35,711 nucleotides of DNA, taken from JALZIF01 sp964584905 (GTDB lineage Bacteria; Gemmatimonadota; Gemmatimonadetes; Gemmatimonadales; Gemmatimonadaceae). The notes beneath the pieces are model-generated. The model searched no databases and had not been told where the DNA came from. It saw only the letters and a list, made by a program, of their open reading frames with translations. Location: the NCBI GenBank assembly GCA_964584905.1, contig CAZPCC010000273.1, positions 1 through 35,711 on the forward strand. Direction: 5' to 3'. This document shows positions 16,634 through 24,812 of this stretch, piece after piece (the stretch's first letter is position 1; every line of letters starts with the position of its first letter). The position numbers were made by a program, and so were the translations under genes.

Positions 16634-17116
16634 ATGCCGACCACTCTCACTTCGCCGAACGATGTCGCGGTAGTAACCAATCCCGCGGCATCCGACTGCA
16701 CGCATACATCCGTGCTAGTCATCCCGCAGCCGCAGGCGCATCGTGCCGAGTATGGTCTGGGCGCGCCAACCGGGTCGATGCGCACCGTTAATCTCCCAGA
16801 TCGCGCGCAGTGGTCGAACCGACTCGCCGAGTTCTCGGTTTGCAACAGTGGGCGTCTGGTTGCGCTCGAGATTGATGACACGCAACTCGGCGCGATAGCG
16901 CAGGTAAACAAGTCTCCGTTCCTCGGCGCCGACTACGATCGGACCGACGACCGCGTTGTCATCATGCTCGGCAATCCTGCGGCAGGTACTTCGCCCCTCA
17001 GCCATTCTGTAGGCGTGCCGCGCTCCCTCGACATCCTCGAGGACGGTCATGGCAGGGCGCGGGCCCTGCGAGTGGGATATGAGAATGGGCAAGCGCTACT
17101 CGCATTCCTGGCCTGA
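16634..17116 (+). CDS. Shortened duplicate of the preceding gene: DUF5335 protein lacking both USP domains
   Basis: 160 residues. Residues 1-21 (MPTTLTSPNDVAVVTNPAAS and one more) match the first 21 of the upstream gene, then the sequence jumps to SVLVIPQPQAHRAEYGLGAP, which matches residues 307 onward there. The rest aligns end to end, including GADYDRTDDRVVIMLG. About 284 residues, both Usp domains, have been removed in frame. The 30-40 bases before the ATG are also similar to those upstream of the parent gene (shared AGTATCGAC), so regulation was copied too. The frame is intact and substitutions are mostly conservative, so it is probably a functional DUF5335-only protein rather than a pseudogene. 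It begins 47 nt after the parent stop. Confidence 0.85.
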   Translation: MPTTLTSPNDVAVVTNPAASDCTHTSVLVIPQPQAHRAEYGLGAPTGSMRTVNLPDRAQWSNRLAEFSVCNSGRLVALEIDDTQLGAIAQVNKSPFLGADYDRTDDRVVIMLGNPAAGTSPLSHSVGVPRSLDILEDGHGRARALRVGYENGQALLAFLA

Positions 17117-17171
17117 CGAGGAGTTCGCATCCGTCCGCACTTTTCTTGACACCACCGGGAGGAGGATTCCA

Positions 17172-17660
17172 ATGACCAGCACCAAGCTTCCACGCCGGAT
17201 GAGAGAACTGGTTCCGTTCAACTCGACGATGCTACCCGGCTTCGACACGATCCAGGACACGGTGCAGCGGATGTTCGATCAGCCATTTGGCAACGATGTC
17301 CCCGCATCGGCAATGCTACAGTACCCCACTGCCGAGATCACGGAGACGCCGGAGGAGTTCACACTGACCGCCGAGACCGCGGGGTTGGCAAAGGAGGACG
17401 TAGAGATCACCTTCGCCCAGGGGGTTCTGACCCTTCGTGGGGAGAAGGAGGAGAAGAAGGAAAAAACGGAGCGCCGCTATCATGTGATCGAGCGCGCCTA
17501 CGGCTCGTTCCAGCGGTCATTCAGATTCCCGGGTTCGGTCGACGCGGACAGAGTCGAAGCGACGTTTAAGGATGGTCTCATAACGATTCACCTTCCAAAA
17601 ACGCCCGAATGGAAGACGGACGGACGCCGGATCGAGATCAGCGGCGAGAACGCCGAGTAA
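17172..17660 (+). CDS. Small heat shock protein, Hsp20/alpha-crystallin family
   Basis: 162 residues, typical for bacterial class A Hsp20. The alpha-crystallin domain spans about 50-150: EFTLTAETAGLAKEDVEI, GVLTLRGEKEEKKE, the conserved YGSFQRSFRFPGSVD, and FKDGLITIHLPKTPE. It is an ATP-independent chaperone that holds unfolded proteins in the cytoplasm. A strong GGGAGGAGG ribosome site precedes the ATG at 17172, so the longer frame from 17049, which overlaps the previous gene, is rejected. It lies 55 nt after the DUF5335 gene and may be co-transcribed with it. No CIRCE or other heat-shock operator was seen. Confidence 0.95.
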   Translation: MTSTKLPRRMRELVPFNSTMLPGFDTIQDTVQRMFDQPFGNDVPASAMLQYPTAEITETPEEFTLTAETAGLAKEDVEITFAQGVLTLRGEKEEKKEKTERRYHVIERAYGSFQRSFRFPGSVDADRVEATFKDGLITIHLPKTPEWKTDGRRIEISGENAE

Positions 17661-17669
17661 TCGACGTTC

Positions 17670-17697
17670 GGGCGCGGGCCTCCTGGATCCCGCGCCC
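17670..17697. terminator. GC-rich hairpin between convergent genes
   Basis: GGGCGCGGG (17670-17678) and CCCGCGCCC (17689-17697) form a perfect 9-bp stem with a 10-nt loop, 9 nt after the hsp20 stop and 32 nt from the convergent transpeptidase stop. There is no T-tract on either strand, so it may act as an intrinsic-like or mRNA-protecting hairpin for both genes. Confidence 0.6.
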
Positions 17698-17729
17698 TGT
17701 ACCCGCCTGCTGCCTATCAAGTGTGCGGA

Positions 17730-19367
17730 TCATTTGATCGGAATCCGCTCCAGCCCCAGCGCCCGCGCCAGCGCCGCATCATGACCATAGATGTCATTGA
17801 AGAAACCGGGAGCTTCTACGTCACTCGCGCCGGCGACCGCCGTTCCGTAGAGGACCAATACGGCGACGGGTGAGGACAACCGAACGCGCGTTGTGCGGGC
17901 ACCCGCCATTGCCGCTTCGATCGAAGACGGGCTCCAGCCGGGCTGGTCACGCAGGACCTGTTCGGCGAGCCGCGTCGGATACTCCAGCCGAATGCACCCG
18001 TGACTGAAGTCGCGGCGGACGTCGGCGAACAGTCGCTGGGCCGGTGTCCCATGCATGTAGACGTTATAACGGTTCGGAAAAACGAATTTCACCAGACCCA
18101 GTGCATTCGACGGTCCTGGCCGCTGGCGTAGCCGCAAGCTACCGGCCGCAACCCGATCGAGATTTTCCGCCGTCGGCGGATACACGACCGCATTGTCGTC
18201 CCCTCCCCGGACGATCTCGAATCCTTCGCTCACGAGGTAGCTCGGCTGCCGCCGAATGAGCGGAACCAGCTCCACCCGCGCGATACTGGGCGGAACGTCC
18301 CAGTAAGGCCGGAAGACGACTTCTCGCATCTCGCCGGTGAACACGGGCGTATGGTGGCGGTGCGCGATTCCAACGATTACCCTCATCGTTAGGACCGGCT
18401 CTTGTGCCAGGGAGTCCTCCTCGAACATCGCGAGCTGAAAGGCGGGTACGTTCACGACGATGTACCGGGGAGGCGGGCGATCCGGGAGCCAGCGCCACCG
18501 TTCGAGCGTCAACTCGATCTGGCGAACGCGCTGGGCGATCGGTACGCGCAATTGTGCCATTGTCGCGGGACCAATGAGGCTGTCCGGCTCGAGGCCGTGC
18601 CTTCTCTGGAAGGCAACGACCGCATCCACCAGCGCCCCGGCGTACAGTTCGGTGCCGGTACTGTCATGGATCACCGGCGCGTTCGGGGAGAGATCGCCAA
18701 GAGCGGCGAGCAGTCTCCGCAGCGATGGCGCATCAACGTACGGATCGCCTGGCCGAATCGTGCCACGAACTCGCTCGGGCGGCCGAAGTTGCGAATCGGC
18801 CGCAAGTACAAGGTAGCGTTCGAGAACTTTCCGGAGTGCCTGGTAGCCGGCGTAAGGTGGCTCGGCACGGGCCACTGCTGCAGTGACATCCGCGGACCGA
18901 CTCACTTCGATCATCAAGGCGCCAAGATCTACCTCGTTATGCGATGCCGGTATGTCGAATCCGACCGCGCGGGGCTTGACGCGTCCCCAGTGTAGATGTT
19001 CGAGCAGGCGGAGAACCGACCCAGACAGGGAATCATCGAACGCTGCCAGATCAGTCGCGTTCGCGGGGCGACTCATCAGCGCGTTCGCCTCTGCCCGGCG
19101 CGCCGCGGCCGAGTAATCACTCGGAAGAAGTCCCCTGAGCCGCGCCCCCTCGAGGACGGCGATCACATCGAGCGCCTGCGCAGTCGGTCGCCCTCCGGTC
19201 GACCAGAGAAGCTGACCAATCGCCTCGTATCGTGGGCGATCGGATGCTCTGGGCAGCGTGAGCCCGCCGGCCAACTGAGCGTGGCCGTATGTCCCGAGAA
19301 TGGAGACGAGCATAAGAATCCCGATGCCCATCTCGCGTGCAAGCCTGGCGATTGAGTCGGTCCGCAT
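17730..19367 (-). CDS. L,D-transpeptidase, YcbB/LdtD type
   Basis: 545 residues. It cross-links peptidoglycan (3-3 links) or attaches proteins to it in the periplasm. Order: N-terminal signal (MGIGILMLVSILGTYGHAQ, about 13-31), a helical scaffold domain (about 45-260), a peptidoglycan-binding-like segment (AVVDAVVAFQRRHGLEPDSLIG-type, given here without its full length), then the YkuD catalytic domain with the YMHGTP and FSHGCIRLEYP motifs, the latter holding the nucleophile Cys. The frame opens at a TTG at 19436; the ATG at 19367 and the ATG at 19331 both keep the signal. Neither has a clear ribosome site. The size and large scaffold match the YcbB family rather than small YkuD proteins. The gene stands alone, divergent from the polysaccharide operon. 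Confidence 0.9.
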   Translation of the reverse strand: MRTDSIARLAREMGIGILMLVSILGTYGHAQLAGGLTLPRASDRPRYEAIGQLLWSTGGRPTAQALDVIAVLEGARLRGLLPSDYSAAARRAEANALMSRPANATDLAAFDDSLSGSVLRLLEHLHWGRVKPRAVGFDIPASHNEVDLGALMIEVSRSADVTAAVARAEPPYAGYQALRKVLERYLVLAADSQLRPPERVRGTIRPGDPYVDAPSLRRLLAALGDLSPNAPVIHDSTGTELYAGALVDAVVAFQRRHGLEPDSLIGPATMAQLRVPIAQRVRQIELTLERWRWLPDRPPPRYIVVNVPAFQLAMFEEDSLAQEPVLTMRVIVGIAHRHHTPVFTGEMREVVFRPYWDVPPSIARVELVPLIRRQPSYLVSEGFEIVRGGDDNAVVYPPTAENLDRVAAGSLRLRQRPGPSNALGLVKFVFPNRYNVYMHGTPAQRLFADVRRDFSHGCIRLEYPTRLAEQVLRDQPGWSPSSIEAAMAGARTTRVRLSSPVAVLVLYGTAVAGASDVEAPGFFNDIYGHDAALARALGLERIPIK

Positions 19368-19646
19368 TCCAAATGCCCACCGCGTCGTGCCGGCCGATGC
19401 CGGGACCTGAACCCCTCGTGACTGTTCGGATGTCAACGAATGGAAGTTTGATATGCGGGTTGACCGATGGTCAGGGGGGAAGTCCTGATCTTCTGCGAGG
19501 ATTCACCCGACCTGGTTCGCCACACCGTCAGCACGGTGCACCTTTCTTTCCCTGCCCGCATCCTGGATAGTTTAGGTGGTGTGGGGTTCACCGATGAACG
19601 ACTCCCCGGCGCCGCAGCCGGACCAAGAATCTTCGCCGCCGCCACA
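19368..19646. promoter_or_regulatory. Divergent intergenic region upstream of the polysaccharide export operon
   Basis: 279 bases between the transpeptidase and wzm starts. It must hold the promoter of the first polysaccharide operon, but only weak candidates were seen (for example TTGACC near 19459 without a matching -10). A short open frame, ATG 19594 to TGA 19650, encodes MNDSPAPQPDQESSPPPQ and its stop overlaps the wzm start as ATGA. Confidence 0.4.
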
Positions 19647-20456
19647 ATGAGCGCACTCGCCACCCCCGATCTCAGTCCGGCTGCCAACCTCCGCGACCTG
19701 GCGAATTCGCGGGAGTTGCTCTGGTCGTTCGTACGTCGCGACCTGATCGTACGGTATCGCAACGCCGTCCTCGGGGTGATCTGGGCGGTAGCGTCTCCCT
19801 TGCTGCAGATGGTGATCTTCACGATCATCTTTACGCGGGTCGTACGCGTCGAGACCGGGCTTCCCTATCCCTTGTTCGCCTATTCCGGACTGGTTGCCTG
19901 GTCCCTAACTGCCTCGGCTTTGCGGGCGGCGACGACTTCGCTCTCCGGCAACGGCCTGCTCGTGACCAAGGTCTACTTTCGGCGCGAGGTACTTCCCCTG
20001 TCGGCGGTGCTCGTGGCATTCGCCGACTTCTGCGTAGCGCTGCTCCTGCTCGGCGTAATGATGGCCTATTACGGTATCGGTTTGCCGGCAACGAGCCCCT
20101 TCGTGATCGTCGTTATTGCCGTGCAGCTCGCATTCACCATTGGGCTGTCGCTCATGCTGGCAGCTGCGAATCTGTTCTGGAACGATGTGCGTTATGCCTT
20201 CGAGCTGTTCGTCAACGCCTGGATGTTCGCCACCGCCGTTCTCTATCCGGCTGATCTCGTGACCGGCCGGCTGGGGCTCGCGTTCCAGCTCAATCCAATG
20301 ACACCGATCGTCGAGGCTTACCGCGACGTCCTCATGCGTGGCACGCTTCCCTCGCCGGCCGGCTTCGGCTGGGCTGCCTTCGTCGCAATCGTCGTGCTCT
20401 GGGCGGGCATAACGATCTTCCGGCGCAGCGAACCGCGATTCGCCGAGGTTGCCTAG
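19647..20456 (+). CDS. wzm: ABC-2 type polysaccharide export permease (Wzm-like)
   Basis: 269 residues, the family's usual 260-275, with six hydrophobic helices. The N-terminal amphipathic stretch SRELLWSFVRRDLIVRYRNAVLG and the following WAVASPLLQMVIFTIIF are hallmarks of the KpsM/TagG/Wzm permeases that export capsule, O-antigen or teichoic acid chains across the inner membrane. NPMTPIVEAYRDVLMRG near the C-terminus is also conserved. The frame is open from 19467, but the added residues are not family-like. No ribosome site precedes the ATG at 19647; a short upstream frame ends on it (ATGA), so coupling is possible. It is the first gene of a six-gene plus-strand operon, paired with wzt two genes later. 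Confidence 0.92.
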   Translation: MSALATPDLSPAANLRDLANSRELLWSFVRRDLIVRYRNAVLGVIWAVASPLLQMVIFTIIFTRVVRVETGLPYPLFAYSGLVAWSLTASALRAATTSLSGNGLLVTKVYFRREVLPLSAVLVAFADFCVALLLLGVMMAYYGIGLPATSPFVIVVIAVQLAFTIGLSLMLAAANLFWNDVRYAFELFVNAWMFATAVLYPADLVTGRLGLAFQLNPMTPIVEAYRDVLMRGTLPSPAGFGWAAFVAIVVLWAGITIFRRSEPRFAEVA

Positions 20457-20458
20457 CC

Positions 20459-21676
20459 TTGCGCCTGACAGGAGTACGAATCGCGCGGTCTCCCCGGCAG
20501 AAGGACTGGGTGCGACTGAGTGGCGAGGTGTCTTACGACGGCGGAGCTCCACGCGACGAGACTATCTGGTTCGAAGTACCGGAAGCAGATGCCGCAGCGC
20601 TGAATGCCGCCGGCGATGCATGGATGGCATCGCTCGCCCCGGTCGCCGCGAAACTGCACGAGCCTCTGTCCATTGGCGTCCCGGCGGATCCACTGCTCCG
20701 CGAGAACGTCAGCGAAGTAACGCGCGTATGGCGTTCCTGGTACCCGGAGCTGAGCGACGTTGCGGTCGACGCGGTGCCGACTGTTTCCGGGTCCCCGCAG
20801 CGCGGATCACGCACGGCTGCGTTCTTCACCGGAGGTGTCGACTCCTTTTTCACCGCCCTGCGACACGACGCGGGTGAAGGAACGCCGCGCACGCTCACGA
20901 TCGATGACCTGATTTTCGTTCATGGCCTGGACATCCCACTCGCCAACGAGCGGGGCTTCGCAAACGTCCGTGCATCGCTGCAGCGTGCCGCCGACGCGAT
21001 GGGAAAGCGCCTGGTCGTTGCGGCCACGAATCTCCGCGAGACCCGGTTCTCCGAAGCGAGCTGGTCGAGAGTGGCGCACGGCGCGGCGCTGGCCGGCGTG
21101 GCACACGCGTTAGGTAGCGCATACGGCACGGTGATCATCGCCTCATCGGCGGGGTATCGCGACCTTCGCTTCTGGGGCTCGCATCCGCTCACCGATCCCA
21201 TGTTCACCTCGTCGCGCACCAGCGTGCTGCACGACGGAGCGGCATTCATGCGGGTCGAGAAGACAGAGTACGTCGCAAGGTCGCCACTGGCGATGCGGCA
21301 TCTCCGTGTTTGCTACTGCTCGGAGGACGGCGGCAACTGCGGACAGTGCAACAACTGCTACCGGACGATGCTCGCGCTCGAGACGCTGGGAGTGCTCGAA
21401 GGGTGCGCGACGTTCGATCGCAGCTCTCTCGATATGGACCGCGCCGGCCGCATATTCTGCCAGCAGGACTTCGACGTGCGTCAGTTCGGCTATATCCTGG
21501 AGCTGGCGCGTCGCATGGGACGCCCGGATGTCGAGCGAGCGGTGAACCGTTCGCTGCGCGACTCGGCGCGCCTCACGAGGCGGATCGCGCAGCTGCGCGC
21601 GCTTCGCGATTTCCCCATTCTCTGGCGATGGGCGCCGCAGTGGGAGCGCCAGATGTTGGGAGGCTGGATTGTCTGA
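20459..21676 (+). CDS. QueC-like PP-loop ATPase (first of two paralogues), unknown function
   Basis: 405 residues. An N-terminal beta-rich region (1-115) precedes a PP-loop ATP pyrophosphatase domain with TGGVDS at 124-129. Further on, Cys285-x8-Cys294-GQ-Cys297-x2-Cys300 reproduces the zinc site spacing of QueC (7-cyano-7-deazaguanine synthase). QueC itself is about 230 residues and lacks the N-terminal region. The family adenylates a carboxylate and attacks it with ammonia, giving amide or nitrile; the substrate here is unknown. Start is TTG at 20459, two bases after the wzm stop, with GAGG ten bases upstream. It lies between wzm and wzt, and its paralogue is at 25920-27116. It is not near queuosine genes, so it is unlikely to be a housekeeping queC. 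Confidence 0.8.
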   Translation: MRLTGVRIARSPRQKDWVRLSGEVSYDGGAPRDETIWFEVPEADAAALNAAGDAWMASLAPVAAKLHEPLSIGVPADPLLRENVSEVTRVWRSWYPELSDVAVDAVPTVSGSPQRGSRTAAFFTGGVDSFFTALRHDAGEGTPRTLTIDDLIFVHGLDIPLANERGFANVRASLQRAADAMGKRLVVAATNLRETRFSEASWSRVAHGAALAGVAHALGSAYGTVIIASSAGYRDLRFWGSHPLTDPMFTSSRTSVLHDGAAFMRVEKTEYVARSPLAMRHLRVCYCSEDGGNCGQCNNCYRTMLALETLGVLEGCATFDRSSLDMDRAGRIFCQQDFDVRQFGYILELARRMGRPDVERAVNRSLRDSARLTRRIAQLRALRDFPILWRWAPQWERQMLGGWIV

Positions 21677-22865
21677 AACCGGCGGTCAGCCAGGCATCGT
21701 CTTCGACGACGTTGCAAAGCGCTTCCGGCGAGGACATCGCGCCGATTCGCTGCGCGAGCTGCTGCCGGCAATGGCGCGACGGCTGACCGGCCGCGCCAAC
21801 CACAGCGCGAACGCGGCAAAGGACTTCTGGGCGCTGCAGGGCCTGTCGTTCACGGTGAAAGGAGGCGAAGTCCTCGGTATCATTGGACCCAACGGTGCCG
21901 GGAAATCCACCATTCTCCGACTCGTTACGCGCATTCTGCGTCCCGATCGTGGAAGCGTGCTGGTGAACGGCCGCGTGGGTGCACTCATCGAGCTCGCCGC
22001 CGGTTTTCATCCGGAGTTGACCGGCCGCGAGAACGTGTTCCTTCAGGGCGCGATCATGGGAATGTCGCGCTCGGAGATCACGCGACGCTTCGACGAGATA
22101 GTTGATTTTGCCGGCATCGGCGAATTCCTGGACACTCCGGTCAAGCATTACTCGAACGGAATGAATGCGCGGCTCGGCTTCGCCATCGCCGCGCACTTCG
22201 AGGCCGATGTGCTGCTCATCGATGAGGTGCTGGCCGTAGGCGACCGGGAGTTCCAGGCGCGCGCGTTCGAAAAACTGCAGAGCGAAGTACGGCGGGGTAT
22301 TCCAATCATCATGGTCTCACACCAGCTCGACCGTATTGCCGCGTTATGTGACCGCGCCATCCTTCTCTCGGGTGGGCGAAGCGTGTTCGAAGGATCGGCC
22401 GAGGCATGCATAGCTGCTTATGTGGAAGGAGTGCAGCTTCTTGCCGACCCTACCAAGGCGAACTGCCCGGTTGTGCTTACCGGGCTGGAGCTGCAGGATC
22501 AGGACCCGGAGTCGTTGCGCGCCGGCGATCGCGTAGCACTCGAGCTCCATGGTGAGGCTCATGGAGTCGACCGCGATGACCTCGCGCTCGGCGTGCGTGT
22601 CTGGCGACTTCCCGAGGAAACGCGCCTTGCCGCGGCGTATGCCCCTGCCGCGACACTGGGGCTGCCGCCATCGGGAGTCTTCGCCGTCCAGGTCGGCTTC
22701 ACTCTCAATCTGGCACCGGGCAGCTACCGCCTGCAGGCGGTAGCATGGAAGCTCTCGACACTGGCGGAGTGGGCGCGAGGTCCGGCGATTCTGATCAAGG
22801 TTGCCAGGCGCGATGGCTCGATGGGTATCTTCCTCGATCCGGAGCTGCGAGGCGGCGGTTCGTGA
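21669..22865 (+). CDS. wzt: Polysaccharide export ABC transporter ATPase with C-terminal carbohydrate-binding-like domain (Wzt-like)
   Basis: 398 residues. The ATPase domain (1-255) has Walker A GPNGAGKS (73-80), the modified signature YSNGMNARL (161-169) typical of Wzt/TagH/KpsT, Walker B VLLIDEVLAVGD (181-192) and the switch His218. Residues about 265-398 form a beta-rich extension like the Wzt C-terminal domain that recognises the finished glycan chain in O-antigen exporters, which suggests export of a full-length chain with a recognised terminal feature. The TTG start at 21669 has GGGAGG five bases upstream and overlaps the previous stop by 8 bp. It pairs with wzm (19647-20456), from which it is separated by the QueC-like gene. 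Confidence 0.92.
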   Translation: MSETGGQPGIVFDDVAKRFRRGHRADSLRELLPAMARRLTGRANHSANAAKDFWALQGLSFTVKGGEVLGIIGPNGAGKSTILRLVTRILRPDRGSVLVNGRVGALIELAAGFHPELTGRENVFLQGAIMGMSRSEITRRFDEIVDFAGIGEFLDTPVKHYSNGMNARLGFAIAAHFEADVLLIDEVLAVGDREFQARAFEKLQSEVRRGIPIIMVSHQLDRIAALCDRAILLSGGRSVFEGSAEACIAAYVEGVQLLADPTKANCPVVLTGLELQDQDPESLRAGDRVALELHGEAHGVDRDDLALGVRVWRLPEETRLAAAYAPAATLGLPPSGVFAVQVGFTLNLAPGSYRLQAVAWKLSTLAEWARGPAILIKVARRDGSMGIFLDPELRGGGS

Positions 22866-23869
22866 CGGAACTCACCACGCTGCTCTCCTCTTTGCGAAAC
22901 ATTCTGGCCGGCGTGGTGCAGCCGCTCGTTGCCGGTGCTCCGTCCATCGCGTTGCTCGACTTCCCCGCTCACTCCAACGTGGGTGACAGCGCGATCTGGT
23001 TAGGCTGTTTGCGGCTTTTACACGAAATGGGCGCGCCGGAGCCGTGCTACAGCTGCGACACGGAGACGTACGACCGTGAGACGCTTGCTCGACGACTTGG
23101 ACGGGGAACGATTCTCTTCACCGGTGGCGGCAGCTTCGGAGACCTCTGGGAGCGGCATCTTCACTTTCGCGAGCGAGTCGTCACCGACTTTCCCGACAAC
23201 GCCATCGTGCAACTCCCGCAGAGCGTACACTTCCGAAGCGCTCAATCGCTGGATCGCGCGCGCGCCACTTTCGACAAGCATCCGCGACTTACGATTCTGG
23301 CGCGAGACGCTGCCAGCCTCGATACGGTTCGTCGCGAGTTTCGGGCTCCCAGCTTTCTGGCGCCGGATGCGGCGTTCGCCTTGGGGCCGTTTCCTAACGG
23401 GCTGGAACCGCACCTGGACGTGCTCTGGCTCAAGCGGCGTGATCTGGAAGACAACTGGACGGGTGCGGTTCCTTCGGGAGACGCGGCCGTGGTCGACTGG
23501 ACATCCGAGCCGCGCTCGGCGGGCATTGTGGTGAACCGTTCACTCCGCTACCTCCACACGTTGCATCCGGCGTTCGTACGTCTCTCCCGGCGTGTTCTCG
23601 AAGCGTCGTATCCACGCATCGCGCGCGAGCGTCTGTCCCGCGGCGTGACTCTTCTCCAGTCGGCACGCGTCGTCGTCACCGACAGGCTTCACGGCCACAT
23701 TCTCGCCCTTCTGCTAGGCATACCGCACGTGATCCTCGACAACAGCTACGGAAAAGTTCACAATTTCGCCGGGCAATGGACTTCCGAGTCACCGCTCGTG
23801 CACTTTGCGTCGACGCCGGAACAGGCGGCGAGCGTTGCGCGCACTCTCGCCGCTGGCATGGTCCATTAG
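22862..23869 (+). CDS. Polysaccharide pyruvyl transferase family protein
   Basis: 335 residues. Family marks are the N-terminal LLDFPAHSNVGDSAIWLG (nucleotide-binding glycine turn), ILFTGGGSFGDLW, and near the end VVTDRLHGHILALLLGIPHVILDNSYGK, given in parts: TDRLHGHILALLLGIP then LDNSYGK. The family transfers pyruvate from phosphoenolpyruvate to sugars as a ketal on exopolysaccharides (ExoV, CsaB), though some members act as glycosyltransferase-like enzymes. The start is GTG at 22862, whose last two bases begin the wzt TGA (GTGA overlap); the longer frame from 22745 lies inside wzt and is rejected. It is the fourth gene of the operon. Confidence 0.88.
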   Translation: MTELTTLLSSLRNILAGVVQPLVAGAPSIALLDFPAHSNVGDSAIWLGCLRLLHEMGAPEPCYSCDTETYDRETLARRLGRGTILFTGGGSFGDLWERHLHFRERVVTDFPDNAIVQLPQSVHFRSAQSLDRARATFDKHPRLTILARDAASLDTVRREFRAPSFLAPDAAFALGPFPNGLEPHLDVLWLKRRDLEDNWTGAVPSGDAAVVDWTSEPRSAGIVVNRSLRYLHTLHPAFVRLSRRVLEASYPRIARERLSRGVTLLQSARVVVTDRLHGHILALLLGIPHVILDNSYGKVHNFAGQWTSESPLVHFASTPEQAASVARTLAAGMVH

Positions 23870-23870
23870 C

Positions 23871-24812
23871 ATGCTCGCATCGATAGCCATCTGCACGCGC
23901 GACCGCGCGCCGCTGCTTACCCGATGTCTCGACGCACTGAGCGCGATGCGCGTCCCCGACCGCATTCAGTGGGAAGTGCTCGTAATCGACAACGCCAGCT
24001 CGGATGGCACCGCCGGCCTTGTCGAATCGTACTCGGACAGGCTGCCCGTTCGCGTTGTCACGGAGTCGCAGCCGGGGGTGTCGCATGCCAGAAATCGCGC
24101 GGTAGCAGAAGCGCTAGGCACCTACATTTGCTGGCTTGATGATGATGCCCTCGTAGATCCGCAATGGCTCGCGTCCTACGCGGGCGCGTTCGCCCGGTGG
24201 CCAGATGACGTTGTATTCGGCGGCCCGATCGAGGTTCTGTTCGATGTGCCACCCCCCGAGTGGTTTCGCCGTGTATTGCCACGAATCGCGTCGATCTTCG
24301 GGTCGCGGGACCTGGGGCCGGAGTTCGTACCGCTGGCCGCGCACGAGGGCCGGATCCCGTTCGGCGCCAACTTCGTCACTCGCGCCGCCGAGCAGCGTCG
24401 TTATTTGTTCGACACCAATCTCGGCCGCCACCCCGAACATCCCGGCCGCGGCTCCGAAGAGACCGAGATGATGCTGATGATACTCGCCGCCGGTCACTCC
24501 GGGCGATGGGTACCCGGCGCGCGGGTGCGGCATATCAAGGGCGACGACAGGATCAACCTGGAGTTCATGGCGGCGCACCTCGCCTCGTATGGGGAGTACC
24601 GGGCTCGACGCGAGAATCCATGGGGCCCGCGCGTCGCCGGCGCTCCGCTTGGCGCCTGGACACGCGCCGCCAGCGCGATCGTGCGATACGAGATTGCTCG
24701 GCGCATCCACTCGCCAGAGCGCTGGATCGAGCATTTCATCGAGGCGAGCGAAGCGCGCGGCGGATTACGAGGTCATCGAAATGGAGCGCGGCCGCGGGAT
24801 CGTCCCCGGTGA
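23871..24812 (+). CDS. Family 2 glycosyltransferase
   Basis: 313 residues, GT-A fold. It starts with MLASIAICTRDRAPLLTRCL, then VLVIDNASSDGTAGLV, GVSHARNRAVAEA and the metal-binding acidic cluster WLDDDALVDP (Asp90-92), all typical GT2 features. It would transfer a sugar from a nucleotide donor at the cytoplasmic membrane face. The later segment HPGRGSEETEMMLMILAAG contains the acidic ED-like motif (EE) often holding the catalytic base. The ATG at 23871 follows the previous stop after one base; a longer frame from 23805 overlaps that gene and is rejected. The C-terminal end is Arg-rich and overlaps the next gene's GTG. Confidence 0.9.
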   Translation: MLASIAICTRDRAPLLTRCLDALSAMRVPDRIQWEVLVIDNASSDGTAGLVESYSDRLPVRVVTESQPGVSHARNRAVAEALGTYICWLDDDALVDPQWLASYAGAFARWPDDVVFGGPIEVLFDVPPPEWFRRVLPRIASIFGSRDLGPEFVPLAAHEGRIPFGANFVTRAAEQRRYLFDTNLGRHPEHPGRGSEETEMMLMILAAGHSGRWVPGARVRHIKGDDRINLEFMAAHLASYGEYRARRENPWGPRVAGAPLGAWTRAASAIVRYEIARRIHSPERWIEHFIEASEARGGLRGHRNGARPRDRPR

